Assembly (NCBI RefSeq): GCF_004342915.1
Contig: NZ_SLWL01000001.1
Coordinates: 496,001-560,000 of the forward strand
DNA: 64,000 nucleotides
Source: Camelimonas lactis
GTDB lineage: Bacteria; Pseudomonadota; Alphaproteobacteria; Rhizobiales; Beijerinckiaceae
Direction: 5' to 3'
Below, one piece after another: positions 47,358 through 56,076 of this stretch. Position 1 is the stretch's first letter. The number at the start of each line of letters is the position of its first letter. The position numbers and the translations under genes were made by a program. Under the pieces are notes generated by a model. The model saw nothing but the letters and a program-made list of their open reading frames with translations. It was not told the origin of the DNA and did not search any database.

Positions 47358-48188
47358 TTATTCCTTGTTGAGAACGATGTCGGGCGCGTCGGGGTTCTTC
47401 ATGCCGACCACATGGTAGCCCGCGTCCACATGGTGCACCTCGCCGGTGACGCCCTTCGACATGTCGGAGAGGAAATAGGCGGCGCTCTCGCCGACGTCCT
47501 CGACGGTCACCGAGCGACGCATGGGCGAGTTGTATTCGTTCCACTTCAGGATGTAGCGGAAATCGCCGATGCCGGAGGCGGCGAGGGTCTTGATCGGACC
47601 GGCGGAAATGGCGTTGACGCGGATGCGCTGCGGGCCCAGATCCGCGGCGAGGTAGCGCACGCTGGCTTCCAGGGCCGCCTTGGCGACGCCCATCACGTTA
47701 TAATGGGGCATCCATTTTTCGGCGCCGTAATAGGTCAGGGTCAGGATCGAACCCCCATCGGTCATCAGCTTCTCGGCCCGCTGGGCGATCGCGGTCAGCG
47801 AGTAGCACGAAATCAGCATCGACTTGCTGAAATTGGCCTCGCTGGTGTCGAGATAGCGACCGGTCAGCTCGTCCTTGTCGGAAAAGGCGATGGCGTGGAC
47901 GAGGAAGTCGATCTTGCCCCAGAGCTTCTCCACCTCGGCGAACACCGCGTCGATGGTGCTGGCGTCGGTGACGTCGCAATGGCCGACGACGGCGGCGCCA
48001 AGTTCGGCTGCCAGCGGCTCAACGCGCTTCTTGAGCGCGTCGCCCTGATAGGTCAGGGCGATTTCAGCGCCGTGCTGGCGCGCCGCTTTGGCAATGCCCC
48101 AGGCAATCGATTTGTTGTTGGCCAACCCCATGATAACGCCGCGCTTGCCGGCCATGAGGGAACTGATTTGCGCAACGTTGCCTGCCAT
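47358..48188 (-). CDS. fabI: enoyl-[acyl-carrier-protein] reductase I
   Basis: 276 residues. It is the NADH-dependent last step of the fatty-acid elongation cycle. A short-chain-dehydrogenase variant: RGVIMGLANNKSIAWGIAKA binds the cofactor, and the catalytic Y-x6-K is in HYNVMGVAKAALEAS with the second tyrosine in LTYYGAEKW; AISAGPIKTLAASGI is the FabI substrate loop. Start ATG 48188 reads MAGNVAQISSLMAGKRG; an internal ATG is less typical. It heads the fabI-phosphatase transcript and is divergent from kup across 434 bases. Confidence 0.97.
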   Translation of the reverse strand: MAGNVAQISSLMAGKRGVIMGLANNKSIAWGIAKAARQHGAEIALTYQGDALKKRVEPLAAELGAAVVGHCDVTDASTIDAVFAEVEKLWGKIDFLVHAIAFSDKDELTGRYLDTSEANFSKSMLISCYSLTAIAQRAEKLMTDGGSILTLTYYGAEKWMPHYNVMGVAKAALEASVRYLAADLGPQRIRVNAISAGPIKTLAASGIGDFRYILKWNEYNSPMRRSVTVEDVGESAAYFLSDMSKGVTGEVHHVDAGYHVVGMKNPDAPDIVLNKE

Positions 48189-48622
48189 GGTGAAACTGGG
48201 ACCCTGGTGCTCGCCGGAACCGCCGACGCTTCTTCCGTTGCATCATTAGCCGACGCGGGCGGGGGACGGAAGCCCGGATTGTTCCACTGTTTCACAAGCG
48301 CGGGCGGCCGGACCATCACGCCAGCGGGCTCCCATGGCTGAGCTTGCGTCAGATGCTGGATGGTTTATACCGCCGCCCGCTATGTGCGCCGTGCGTTCAG
48401 GGCGCAGGCGCAGCGTCGATCGGCTCTCCGGAAGTTGTCGCCGAACTTTGACAAGCTGGTGAGAGAATGACGTCCGGCCATTGCGCAAAACTGATTTGCA
48501 CGCCTCAATGATGGCGGTTGTCTGACAACGCAATGGCAATCTGCGAAACGCTGGCGAACGGATCGCGCGATCATTGCCGGCGCCGCCGCATAACGGGCGT
48601 TGCATCCAGGGGCGGAATTTTG
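48189..48622. other. 434-base divergent region fabI/kup with an inverted repeat
   Basis: Contains the promoters of fabI and kup. At 48517-48529 there is a perfect inverted repeat GTTGTC-T-GACAAC, about 95 bases before the kup start, which could be an operator. No gene is seen. Confidence 0.45.
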
Positions 48623-50581
48623 ATGTCAGCAATGCAAGGCCGGGAAGAAACAGGCGGCGCGGCCGGTTTACAGGCGGGTGGCGCGGCCGGTTCTCCAGAC
48701 GGCGCCGTCCCCGGCGGGCATGATCCCAAGACCGGCTTCTGGACCCTGGTGGTTGGCGCCGCCGGCGTTGTATTCGGCGATATCGGCACCAGCCCGCTGT
48801 ATGCTTTCCGTGAAGCCGCCAAGGTGGGCATGGAGGGCGGTCTCGACGCTCGCGCCTCCGTCATCGGCGTGCTGTCACTGATTCTCTGGGCGCTGATGCT
48901 CGTGGTGACGGTGAAATACGTCTTCATCCTGCTGCGCGCCGACAACAACGGCGAAGGCGGCATTCTCTCGCTGATGGCGCTGGCGCAGCGGGCGATGGGG
49001 CACGCCAACAGCCGCCTCATTATTTTTCTCGGCATGCTGGGCGCGGCGCTGTTCTACGGCGACGCCATCATTTCTCCGGCCATCTCGGTGCTGTCGGCGG
49101 TCGAAGGCCTGAAGCTGGTGACGCCGGCCCTCGACGATTACGTGCCGCAGATCACCACGGCCATCCTGCTGCTGCTGTTCCTCGTGCAGAGCCGGGGCAC
49201 GGCCCAGGTGGCGCGCCTGTTCGGCCCCATCATGATGCTGTGGTTCTTCCTGATGGCGGTGGGCGGCCTCTATCACATCAAGGATGACCTCGGCGTGTTC
49301 TGGGCTCTCAATCCCAAATACGCGGTGGATTTCATCATCCACAACGGGGCCATCGGCATGGCGATCCTGGGCGCCGTGTTCCTGGCTGTCACGGGCGCCG
49401 AAGCCCTCTACGCCGATCTTGGCCATTTCGGCCGCAGCCCGATCCGCTTCACCTGGTTCATGGCGCTGCCGGCGCTGGCGCTGAACTATCTTGGCCAGGG
49501 CGCGCTGGTGTTGGCGCATCCCGAAAAGATCGAGAACCCCTTCTTCCTGCTGTTCCCGGAATGGGCGCTGGCGCCCATGGTGGGCATGGCGACGCTGGCG
49601 ACCATCATCGCCGGTCAGGCGGTGATTACCGGCGCCTACTCCCTCAGCCGCCAGGCCATCCAGCTCGGCCTGCTGCCGCGCCTTGAAATCCGCTACACGT
49701 CGGACGTGCACGCAGGGCAGATCTACATGCCCCGCATCAATTATTTGCTGCTGGCCGGCGTTCTGCTGTCGGTGGGCCTGTTCCGCAATTCCAGCAATCT
49801 GGCGGCGGCCTATGGCGTGGCGGTGACCGGCACCATGGTGGTGACCGCCATCCTCGCCTTCGTGGTGATCTGGAAAGACTGGAAGCGGCCGCTGTGGCTG
49901 GCCGCCGCCATCATGCTGCCGTTCCTGATCATCGACAGCACCTTCCTGCTCGCCAACCTGCTGAAGGCGTTGCACGGCGGCCTGTTCCCCATCATCGTCG
50001 CGGCGATCATCATGACCATGATGCTGGTGTGGCGGCGCGGCACCCGAATCGTGCTGGAGAAGACCCGCAAGGCCGAAATGCCGATGGAGGAGCTGGTCGA
50101 CATCCTGGCCAAGAGCAACCCGCACCGGGTGCGCGGCACGGCGGTGTTCCTCACCAGCGACCCGGATTTCGCCCCGGCGGCCCTGTTGCACAACGTGAAG
50201 CACAACAAGGTGCTGCACGAAAAGAACGTCATGCTGACGGTGATCACCGACGACAGGCCGCGGGTGCCGGACAGCGAGCGGGTGTCCATCGAGCCGATCC
50301 GCGACGGCTTCAGCCGCGTCACCATGGCGTTCGGCTATGCGGAGACGCCCAACGTGCCGCGTGGCCTCGCCATCGCCCGCAGCCAGGGCTGGCGTTTCGA
50401 CATCATGTCCACGTCGTTCTTCGTGTCGCGCCGCTCGATCCGCATCGGCGCCAATCCACGCATGCGTCTGTGGCAATCGAAGATGTACATGTTCCTGGCG
50501 CGAAACGCCTCGGACGCCACGGACTTCTTCCAGATTCCCACCGGCCGCGTCGTCGAGGTTGGCACCCAGGTTACCCTGTAA
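48623..50581 (+). CDS. kup: low-affinity potassium transporter Kup
   Basis: 652 residues from ATG 48623; a Gly/Ala-rich head of about 35 residues precedes the conserved part, so the ATG at 48632 is also possible. Kup family blocks: [17 protein letters not shown] (about 50-66), [19 protein letters not shown]-like sequence, [37 protein letters not shown], and a hydrophilic C-terminal domain with GTAVFLTSD. There are about 12 membrane helices. It imports K+ together with protons at the inner membrane. No trk or kdp gene is near. Confidence 0.96.
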   Translation: MSAMQGREETGGAAGLQAGGAAGSPDGAVPGGHDPKTGFWTLVVGAAGVVFGDIGTSPLYAFREAAKVGMEGGLDARASVIGVLSLILWALMLVVTVKYVFILLRADNNGEGGILSLMALAQRAMGHANSRLIIFLGMLGAALFYGDAIISPAISVLSAVEGLKLVTPALDDYVPQITTAILLLLFLVQSRGTAQVARLFGPIMMLWFFLMAVGGLYHIKDDLGVFWALNPKYAVDFIIHNGAIGMAILGAVFLAVTGAEALYADLGHFGRSPIRFTWFMALPALALNYLGQGALVLAHPEKIENPFFLLFPEWALAPMVGMATLATIIAGQAVITGAYSLSRQAIQLGLLPRLEIRYTSDVHAGQIYMPRINYLLLAGVLLSVGLFRNSSNLAAAYGVAVTGTMVVTAILAFVVIWKDWKRPLWLAAAIMLPFLIIDSTFLLANLLKALHGGLFPIIVAAIIMTMMLVWRRGTRIVLEKTRKAEMPMEELVDILAKSNPHRVRGTAVFLTSDPDFAPAALLHNVKHNKVLHEKNVMLTVITDDRPRVPDSERVSIEPIRDGFSRVTMAFGYAETPNVPRGLAIARSQGWRFDIMSTSFFVSRRSIRIGANPRMRLWQSKMYMFLARNASDATDFFQIPTGRVVEVGTQVTL

Positions 50582-51625
50582 GCCAACACTCCAGGGCGGG
50601 GGCGCCGGCCTGTCCTCCGGGCCTTCCCAATGCGGCCGGCGACGCCGGCCCATTAGGAAGCGGTTAGCCATGTCAATGAAAATTCAACAAAATCAGCCAG
50701 AAAATGCCTAATTGTTGACGCGCTTGGCAGGCCCCATGGGAGGCTGCCACGCGCCATGGGGGCGCGTTTCGGGAGCTTCAGGGCAAGGACGATGAGCGAA
50801 AGAGCGCAAGGCGGCGGCGCGGGTGGCGTCGCAAGCAACCATCAGGATCGACGCGGCGACGCGGGTTTGACATTCCGGGCAGTGGGCATACCGGCCCTGG
50901 CCGGGGCGCTGGCCTCGGCCCCGCGCAAGCCGGCCCCAGGCCGGGACCACGGGCGGTCGGCGTCTGCGACGGCGGCGCGGCAGGACGTGGACACGGACGA
51001 CATGGTGGCGCTGCGCTCCCGCAACTGATCTGGCGTCCAGTTGATCTGGCGCTCGCCTGGCGACCAATCCGCCTGGCGTTAACGGGCAAGCCCTGGCCGG
51101 ATGTTCCGAACCCGGCGGGCAGACGGCGTTGCATCCTGCAACCCGCCGCAGCCCGGTATATGGGATGTCGGCCGTGGTGCATGGCGCGCGCCTGCAAGGT
51201 TTTGCGCCCTGCATGGTTTGACGCCACGAGGCGGCGGCTCCCGGAAAAACTCGCAACCGGCAGTTTCACATGGGGTGGGCCTGAGGCAGCCTGACGTTTT
51301 GAATGCGTGAGGCTTTTCAGCGAAACCAGTTCACGGAAAAGCGCTCCAGCCTCACAAATTACTGCTGCCGCTTTTGGCCCGCCGCATTTTGCGGGCTGCG
51401 GATTTGGCGCACTGTTCAGGCGCGCGCCTTCACGAAAGCTGGCTCACTTTTCAATGCGCCCCGCGCTGTCCTGAAGGTCAGCGCTGATGTCACGGCGCCG
51501 ATGTTCTGGCGTCCCAAGTCCTCTGGGTCCAAATCCTCTGGCGCCCAGGTCCTCTGGGTCCAAATCCTCTGGCGCCCGGGTCCTCTGGCTTCCAGGTTTT
51601 GGCGCCAATGTCGGCGCGCGGCGTC
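50582..51625. other. 1044-base gene-poor region after kup
   Basis: No convincing gene is seen on either strand. Short frames exist but have no family match and composition like the surrounding GC-rich non-coding DNA. A hairpin GGCCGGC-GAC-GCCGGCC (50634-50650) lies 52 bases after the kup stop without a T-run. Tandem repeats fill 51505-51600. Between them the sequence is unremarkable apart from scattered GGCGC words. Confidence 0.55.
51505..51600. repeat. degenerate 15/16-base tandem repeat array, about six units
   Basis: Units of the form TCTGG(G/CG)(T/C)CC(A/C)(A/G)(A/G)TCC follow one another. The clearest part is a 31-base double unit starting CCTCTGGGTCCAAATCCTCT at 51520 that recurs at 51551 nearly without change. 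The array ends about 25 bases before the stop of the next minus-strand gene. Confidence 0.8.
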
Positions 51626-51880
51626 CTAGTGCCGGCGGCCCGTGGAAAAGCCGCCGCTGCGCACGCGGGCGGGAAGGCTTTCGGCGAAGGTGGCGACGGC
51701 CTCCTCGCCATAGGCGTCAACAAGCTCGCGGAAGGCCGTGAACAGCGCCGCGTGGGCGACGCAATCACCGTCCAGCCCGTCAAGCTGGGCCTCGGCGAAG
51801 GCTTCCGAAAGATAGCTCAGCGCCGCCCGCTTCTCTTCACTGGTTTCGCCAAGATCGTAGTCAAAATTTGAGTCGTTCAT
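51626..51880 (-). CDS. conserved hypothetical protein, 84 residues
   Basis: 84 residues from the ATG reading MNDSNFDYDLGETSEEK; an upstream in-frame start at 51937 would add 19 residues. The protein is acidic and helical (AALSYLSEAFAEAQLDGLDG, then AALFTAFRELVDAYGEEAVATF) with a short basic tail. I recall similar short proteins in Hyphomicrobiales but no function is known. No signal peptide or membrane helix. It stands alone. Confidence 0.7.
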   Translation of the reverse strand: MNDSNFDYDLGETSEEKRAALSYLSEAFAEAQLDGLDGDCVAHAALFTAFRELVDAYGEEAVATFAESLPARVRSGGFSTGRRH

Positions 51881-52191
51881 CAATCGCGCCTGAATGCCGG
51901 GGGCTGGACGTGAAACAGGAGACGTCAACTGGGCCATGGGCGAAACCGTCCATTCCTGAACACGATCGCCCGGACGTCTGTTGGGTTTTCTGGCGCGTGG
52001 TCACGCGCTTCGCATGCGAAGCGGCGACCTGTTCGCCCGATGTATCCTCTGATGGAGGCAGAATAGCGCTTGGGGACCGCAGCGCCACGAAGTTCTTGCC
52101 AAACAGTTAACATGTCCGCGCAGCCCGGTAAATTTCTCCAGTGGCGGCAAATGCAGGCAATTTGACGGCGTCGGGCCCAAAGGGGGGCGTT
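51881..52191. other. 311-base gap with two adjacent palindromes
   Basis: Upstream region of the 84-residue gene. The palindromes at 51993-52021 are listed separately. No gene is seen. Confidence 0.45.
51993..52021. repeat. two abutting palindromes
   Basis: GCGCGTG-GT-CACGCGC (51993-52008) shares its last base with the perfect palindrome CTTCGCATGCGAAG (52008-52021). Such paired dyads could be operator sites or a cruciform; no T-run follows on either strand. Confidence 0.55.
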
Positions 52192-52665
52192 TTAACGGGC
52201 GATGCGGGCGGACAGGGCGCGGGAGAGGGCGGCGCCTTCGGCCACATAACGCTGGATGGCCAGCTCGGCGGAAGGGGTGCAGCGCTTGTAGGACAGGCTC
52301 CAGGCGCGATAGCTGTCGTTCCACGCCGCGGCCAGACGTTGCCTGCGTTCGGGCGGCGTCGACTCCGCCTCGATCAGCGCGGTCATGCGGTCGCGCCACA
52401 ACCGCCCGTCATTGGCGCCGCACAGGTTTCGCAGCCAGGCCAGCGAGCCCATGATTTCGGCCAGGCGCAGCATGCTCTGCTCGGTGGTGGGGGCGGCGCC
52501 GCGCGGGCCGCGCGGCGCGAGGGAAGGCGGGGGCGGCGGCCCGGCCCCTGGCGCCGCCGGCTGGGCCAAAGCAACCGGGCTCAAGGCAATCGAAGCCAGG
52601 GCAATCTGGGCAAAGGCAATCTGGGCAACCGCCAGGCGCGCAGCAAGGCCAGACGCGCGCGCCAT
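52192..52665 (-). CDS. TIGR02301 family exported protein with repeat-built signal peptide
   Basis: 157 residues from ATG 52665; the longer frame from 52755 lacks support. A signal peptide of unusual regularity is built of five-residue repeats (IAFAQ IALAS IALSP VALAQ), encoded by 15-base DNA repeats. After a Pro/Gly linker (PGAGPPPPPS) comes the conserved body: LRLAEIMGSLAWLRNLCGAND, then WRDRMTALIEAE and the second cysteine in LSYKRCTPSAELAI. This is the pattern of the Hyphomicrobiales-restricted TIGR02301 family, of unknown function, probably periplasmic with one disulfide. Confidence 0.82.
   Translation of the reverse strand: MARASGLAARLAVAQIAFAQIALASIALSPVALAQPAAPGAGPPPPPSLAPRGPRGAAPTTEQSMLRLAEIMGSLAWLRNLCGANDGRLWRDRMTALIEAESTPPERRQRLAAAWNDSYRAWSLSYKRCTPSAELAIQRYVAEGAALSRALSARIAR
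52561..52635. repeat. five 15-base tandem repeats within the TIGR02301 signal peptide
   Basis: Five consecutive units: CTGGGCCAAAGCAAC, CGGGCTCAAGGCAAT, CGAAGCCAGGGCAAT, CTGGGCAAAGGCAAT, CTGGGCAACCGCCAG. In the minus-strand frame each gives one pentapeptide of the hydrophobic core, so copy-number change alters signal length by five residues without a frameshift. Confidence 0.85.
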
Positions 52666-52781
52666 TGCCCGGCGCGCGATGCGGGAGGCGGCGCCGGCGG
52701 CCGGTTGTCGCGCCAGGTGGCTGTGGTGATTTTCGGTGAACCGGGTGCGCAACATTCCCTGCCCATCTGTTCGGGAGACCG

Positions 52782-53291
52782 TCAGGCCGGAGGCGTCGCC
52801 GCCTGCTGGTGAGACGCCATGTGAAACGCCTGATCGAGAATGGTCAGCAAATTGTCGGTGACTGGCAGACAGCCAGCCTCACTCCGCGTCGCCCACGCCA
52901 GGTCAGGCGCTTCGGCGCTTACCGTCCCTTCGCCGCCGGTCCAGATAGCGGCGAAGCACATGATAACATAATGGCGCAGCACACGGTCAGCGGAATCCGC
53001 CGGGATGCGACCGCCGCGGGCGAAAGCGATGTGCTCCAGATGGCCGGCAAGGCCAATGATGCGGGCGGACACGCCGGTTTCCTCGGCCAGCTCGCGCAGG
53101 GCCGCGGCCTCCAGGGTTTCGCCGGCCTCCACCACGCCGCCGGGAAAACTCCAGACCAGCGGCGGCGCGGCGCGCCGCGCCAGCAGAACGCGGCCGTCGC
53201 GAATGACCGCGCAACTGGCGGCGACGAACGGCCGGACCGGGAAGCGCCGCCCGGGCGCTTCCTGTGATTCACACTCCACTTCCCGGGCCAT
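52782..53291 (-). CDS. NUDIX hydrolase
   Basis: 169 residues from ATG 53291, chosen because AGGAGG lies 8 bases upstream; a start at 53339 would overlap pdxH. The full NUDIX box is present: [20 protein letters not shown] followed by ETGV, fitting GX5EX7REUXEEXGU. Such enzymes hydrolyse nucleoside diphosphate derivatives; this kind is often annotated as ADP-ribose pyrophosphatase-like, but the substrate is not fixed by sequence. It begins 20 bases after the pdxH stop on the same strand and is likely cotranscribed with it. Confidence 0.93.
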   Translation of the reverse strand: MAREVECESQEAPGRRFPVRPFVAASCAVIRDGRVLLARRAAPPLVWSFPGGVVEAGETLEAAALRELAEETGVSARIIGLAGHLEHIAFARGGRIPADSADRVLRHYVIMCFAAIWTGGEGTVSAEAPDLAWATRSEAGCLPVTDNLLTILDQAFHMASHQQAATPPA

Positions 53292-53311
53292 TTCCGCCAC
53301 CTCCTGTCGCC

Positions 53312-53935
53312 TTATGGGAACAGGCGCAGTCGCGACCACGGGGTAGCTTCGTCCGGGCGGGTGAACGCCACCCGGTCATGCAGACGGAAGGGGCGGTCAT
53401 GCCAGAATTCGATCGCGAGCGGCGTCAGCCGGTAGCCGGTCCAGTGGGGCGGGCGCGGCAGGTCGGAGCCTTCCGGGTGGCGCTTTTCCACCTCGGCGAC
53501 GCGGGCGACCAGTTCGTCGCGGGAGGCGAGGGGCTGCGACTGGTCGCTGGCCCAGGCGCCGACGCGGCTGCCCCAGGGGCGACTGAGGTAATAGGCGTCC
53601 GCCTCGGCGTCGGAAACGCGGGAGATCAGCCCCCGGGCGCGCACCTGCCGGGCAAGGCTCTTCCAGTGGAAAACGATGGCGGCCTTGCCGGCGCCGTCGA
53701 GTTCGCGGCCCTTGGCGCTGCGGGTGTTGGTGAAGAAGCAGAAGCCCCGTTCATCAAAGCTCTTGAGCAGGACGATGCGGGCGTTGGGCAGGCCATCGGC
53801 GTCCACGGTGGCGAGGGTCATGGCGTTCGGGTCATTGGGCTCGGAGGCCGAGGCGTCGGCCATCCAGGCGCGGAACAGCGCAAACGGGTCGGACGCCTGC
53901 GTGAAGTCACCGGTAATTAACGGTTCCAAGGCCAA
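53312..53935 (-). CDS. pdxH: pyridoxamine 5'-phosphate oxidase
   Basis: 207 residues. An FMN enzyme that oxidises pyridoxine or pyridoxamine 5'-phosphate to pyridoxal 5'-phosphate. Family blocks: [54 protein letters not shown], and the C-terminal [18 protein letters not shown] followed by R-L-H-D-R. All line up with the dimeric split-barrel enzyme. It is followed by the NUDIX gene; the 369-base gap upstream lies between it and a divergent lipoprotein gene. Confidence 0.96.
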   Translation of the reverse strand: MALEPLITGDFTQASDPFALFRAWMADASASEPNDPNAMTLATVDADGLPNARIVLLKSFDERGFCFFTNTRSAKGRELDGAGKAAIVFHWKSLARQVRARGLISRVSDAEADAYYLSRPWGSRVGAWASDQSQPLASRDELVARVAEVEKRHPEGSDLPRPPHWTGYRLTPLAIEFWHDRPFRLHDRVAFTRPDEATPWSRLRLFP

Positions 53936-54304
53936 TCTCCTTCAGCCATCCTGGCGGCGTGAAATCTGATGTCTGAAGCCCCGGTTTACGTCGGGAGGCG
54001 ATTCAGGCGCCAGATCCCCGCTCCGCCGGAACTCCAGTTTTACGACGATCGGGTCCGCCAATGCTCCGGCAAGGGACGGGATCCTGATCCCTGACGCAAA
54101 ATCCGGCCAGAGTGCACCGGTGTCTTATGCGCCAGGCCACTGAACAAAACGCCTTTTCCAGGCGCCGGCCGGTCCCGGCCGCTGGAAGCCACCCCTGTTG
54201 GAGACCACGCGTTGCAGTCTTCCGCGACATCCAGAACGCCAGCGTCCGCCCTGGCGCTTTATATGCGCCATCTGGCGTTTCGCGAAGGGCGCGCGCGCTG
54301 CGAA
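53936..54304. other. 369-base divergent gap pdxH/lipoprotein gene
   Basis: Should contain both promoters. No gene, strong hairpin or known motif is recognised. The exact 3' edge depends on the uncertain start of the lipoprotein gene, which might be 54263 or 54212. Confidence 0.4.
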
Positions 54305-54772
54305 ATGGGACGAAACGGAAGCGCCCGCCGCCCGCGGCTGTTTTTATCCGCCCGCTGTGGGGCGGCCGTCGCCGTTTGCCTGGCGTTGTCCGGCTGTGGT
54401 TTCAGCATCCCCATCAAGCCGTTGGCGGGCGATGACGTCGTGACCGGCTCCATCACTCCGGCTGAAAGTGAAATCCGGCTGGCTCCGGGTCTGACGGATG
54501 AGGACTGGCGGCGCGCCAGCAACGCCATGTCGGTGGCGCTCGATCCGCTCGGCAATGGCGAGCGCGCCGGATGGGACAATCCGGAAACCGGCCATTCCGG
54601 CGCCTTCCGCCCGGCGGGCCTGCCGTTCGTTCGCGCGGGAGAGGTTTGCCGGGCGTGGGTCGCCGACGTGAAGACCAAAGTGGTCAGCCGCCACCAGGAG
54701 GGCACGTCCTGTCGCGCCCCGGGCGAGGACTGGCGCATCGCCGCCAACCAGAAGGTCGCCGAGGCGCGCTAG
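54305..54772 (+). CDS. RT0821/Lpp0805-type surface lipoprotein
   Basis: 155 residues if started at ATG 54305; starts at 54263 and 54212 are also in frame. After a basic segment comes a lipoprotein signal ending in CLALSGC, so the cysteine should be lipidated. The body has the family pattern: GDDVVTGSITP, then DPLGNGERAGWDNPETG, then C-R-A-W and a last C-R-A-P-G-E-D-W. The family is named from rickettsial and Legionella surface antigens and is common near pdxH and dnaJ-like genes in Hyphomicrobiales. Function unknown; probably outer membrane. Confidence 0.8.
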   Translation: MGRNGSARRPRLFLSARCGAAVAVCLALSGCGFSIPIKPLAGDDVVTGSITPAESEIRLAPGLTDEDWRRASNAMSVALDPLGNGERAGWDNPETGHSGAFRPAGLPFVRAGEVCRAWVADVKTKVVSRHQEGTSCRAPGEDWRIAANQKVAEAR

Positions 54773-55097
54773 GCGCGCGCGCGCCGCCGCCAACCGGGGC
54801 GCCGCGCGCGGAATTTCGCGTTTTGCCGACGTTGTCGCCGTTGCATAATGGCAACAGGCGCCCATATGCCAGGGAGCCTTCCATGGCGCGCCCCGTGGTT
54901 TTCTACAGTTTCCATCCAGAAGCCGGGAACCGGCGCACGCCGGCGCCGGTCGCCGGGTGAACCGCGCGGGCCCATTAAATCCAGGCGGAATGGAAATCCG
55001 GGCGGGATGAATGGTGCGACGGGTTGACGGCGTGCGCGTCTATGGGGATTGCTTTTGGGGACATTAACGCCCTGCCGGGCGCGGGAGCAGACAGGTA
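54773..55097. other. 325-base gap with a possible 25-codon ORF
   Basis: The leader of the J-domain gene. A small frame at 54883-54960 (start reads MARPVVFYSFHPEAGNRR, GGGAG 7 bases upstream) has a reasonable ribosome site, but no family is recognised and it is too short to call. Its start codon is followed by a GC-rich inverted region (GGCGCACGCCGGCGCC). Confidence 0.35.
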
Positions 55098-56015
55098 ATG
55101 CGTGATCCTTATCAGGTTCTTGGCGTAGCGCGGGATGCCAGCGAGGCGGACGTCAAGAAGGCGTTCCGCAAGGCCGCCAAGACATGGCATCCGGACCAGA
55201 ACAAGGACCCGAAGGCCAAGGAGCGCTTCGCGGAAATCAACGCCGCCTATGAAATCGTCGGCGACAAGGAAAAGCGCGGTCAGTTCGATCGCGGCGAGAT
55301 TGACGCCGAGGGCAAGCCGAAGTTTCAGGGCTTCGAGGGCTTTCACCCGGGCGCCGGCGGGCGCGGCGGTTTCGGCGGCGGCCAGGGATTCGAGGGTTTT
55401 TCCTTTGGCTTCGGTCAGGACGGCCGGGTCGATCCCTCGGACATTTTCGGCGACGCTTTTCGTGACGCCATGGGCGGGCGGGCGCGGGCCCGCCGGGCGC
55501 CGCCGCGCGGCGCCGACATCGAAGCCGAAATCGTCATCAGCCTGCGCGACGCCGCCGAAGGCGGGCAGAAGCGCCTGCACCTGCCCAGTGGCAGGGACGT
55601 CAACATGAATATTCCTGCCGGCATTCGCGACGGCAAGGTGATGCGCCTGAAGGGCCAGGGCGATCCGAGCCCGTTCGGCGGCGAACATGGCGACGCCCTG
55701 CTCACCGTGCGCATTGCCCCGGACGAGCGCTTCACGCTGGACGGCGACACCCTGCGCGCCCGTCTGCCGGTGGACCTGGAGGACGCGGTGCTGGGCGGCA
55801 AGGTGCGCGTGCCGACCCTGGACGGCGAAGTGGCGATGACCATTCCGCCGATGACCAGCAGCGGCCGCAGCCTGCGCCTGCGTGGCAAGGGCTTTCCGAC
55901 CGGCAAGGGTGACACACGCGGCGATCTGATCGTCACCGTGGAGGTGCGCCTGCCGGACGGGGCGGACGACGAACTCACAGCGCTGATGCAGAAACGCCGC
56001 GACGCCCGCGTCTGA
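55098..56015 (+). CDS. J-domain cochaperone, DnaJ/CbpA-like without zinc finger
   Basis: 305 residues. The J-domain at 1-70 has [19 protein letters not shown] and the obligatory H-P-D motif in [10 protein letters not shown] Gly/Phe-rich linker follows ([16 protein letters not shown]). The two C-terminal substrate-binding domains read [19 protein letters not shown] and [18 protein letters not shown]. The Cys-rich zinc domain of DnaJ is missing, so it is CbpA-type. It would stimulate DnaK ATPase and deliver substrates. It is followed by a strong terminator. Confidence 0.95.
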   Translation: MRDPYQVLGVARDASEADVKKAFRKAAKTWHPDQNKDPKAKERFAEINAAYEIVGDKEKRGQFDRGEIDAEGKPKFQGFEGFHPGAGGRGGFGGGQGFEGFSFGFGQDGRVDPSDIFGDAFRDAMGGRARARRAPPRGADIEAEIVISLRDAAEGGQKRLHLPSGRDVNMNIPAGIRDGKVMRLKGQGDPSPFGGEHGDALLTVRIAPDERFTLDGDTLRARLPVDLEDAVLGGKVRVPTLDGEVAMTIPPMTSSGRSLRLRGKGFPTGKGDTRGDLIVTVEVRLPDGADDELTALMQKRRDARV

Positions 56016-56039
56016 GACGCAGCGGTCAGGCCACGTCTG

Positions 56040-56076
56040 AACGCCTTCACGCCAGACAGCGTGAAGGCGTTTTCCT
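56040..56076 (+). terminator. rho-independent terminator of the J-domain gene
   Basis: Thirteen-pair perfect stem AACGCCTTCACGC (56040-56052) / GCGTGAAGGCGTT (56059-56071), six-base loop CAGACA, then TTCCTTTAT. It lies between the stops of two convergent genes. Confidence 0.9.

Noticed and set aside
50708-51256. Minus-strand frame after kup containing HCPECQ, a possible zinc knuckle
   Set aside because: Only one Cys pair close together, no start with a ribosome site, no family, and GC-rich composition that opens frames by chance.
51303-51629. 108-codon plus-strand frame containing the 15/16-base repeats
   Set aside because: The protein would be a repeat artefact (KSSGSKSSGAQVLW) without family, and most of it lies in repetitive noncoding DNA.
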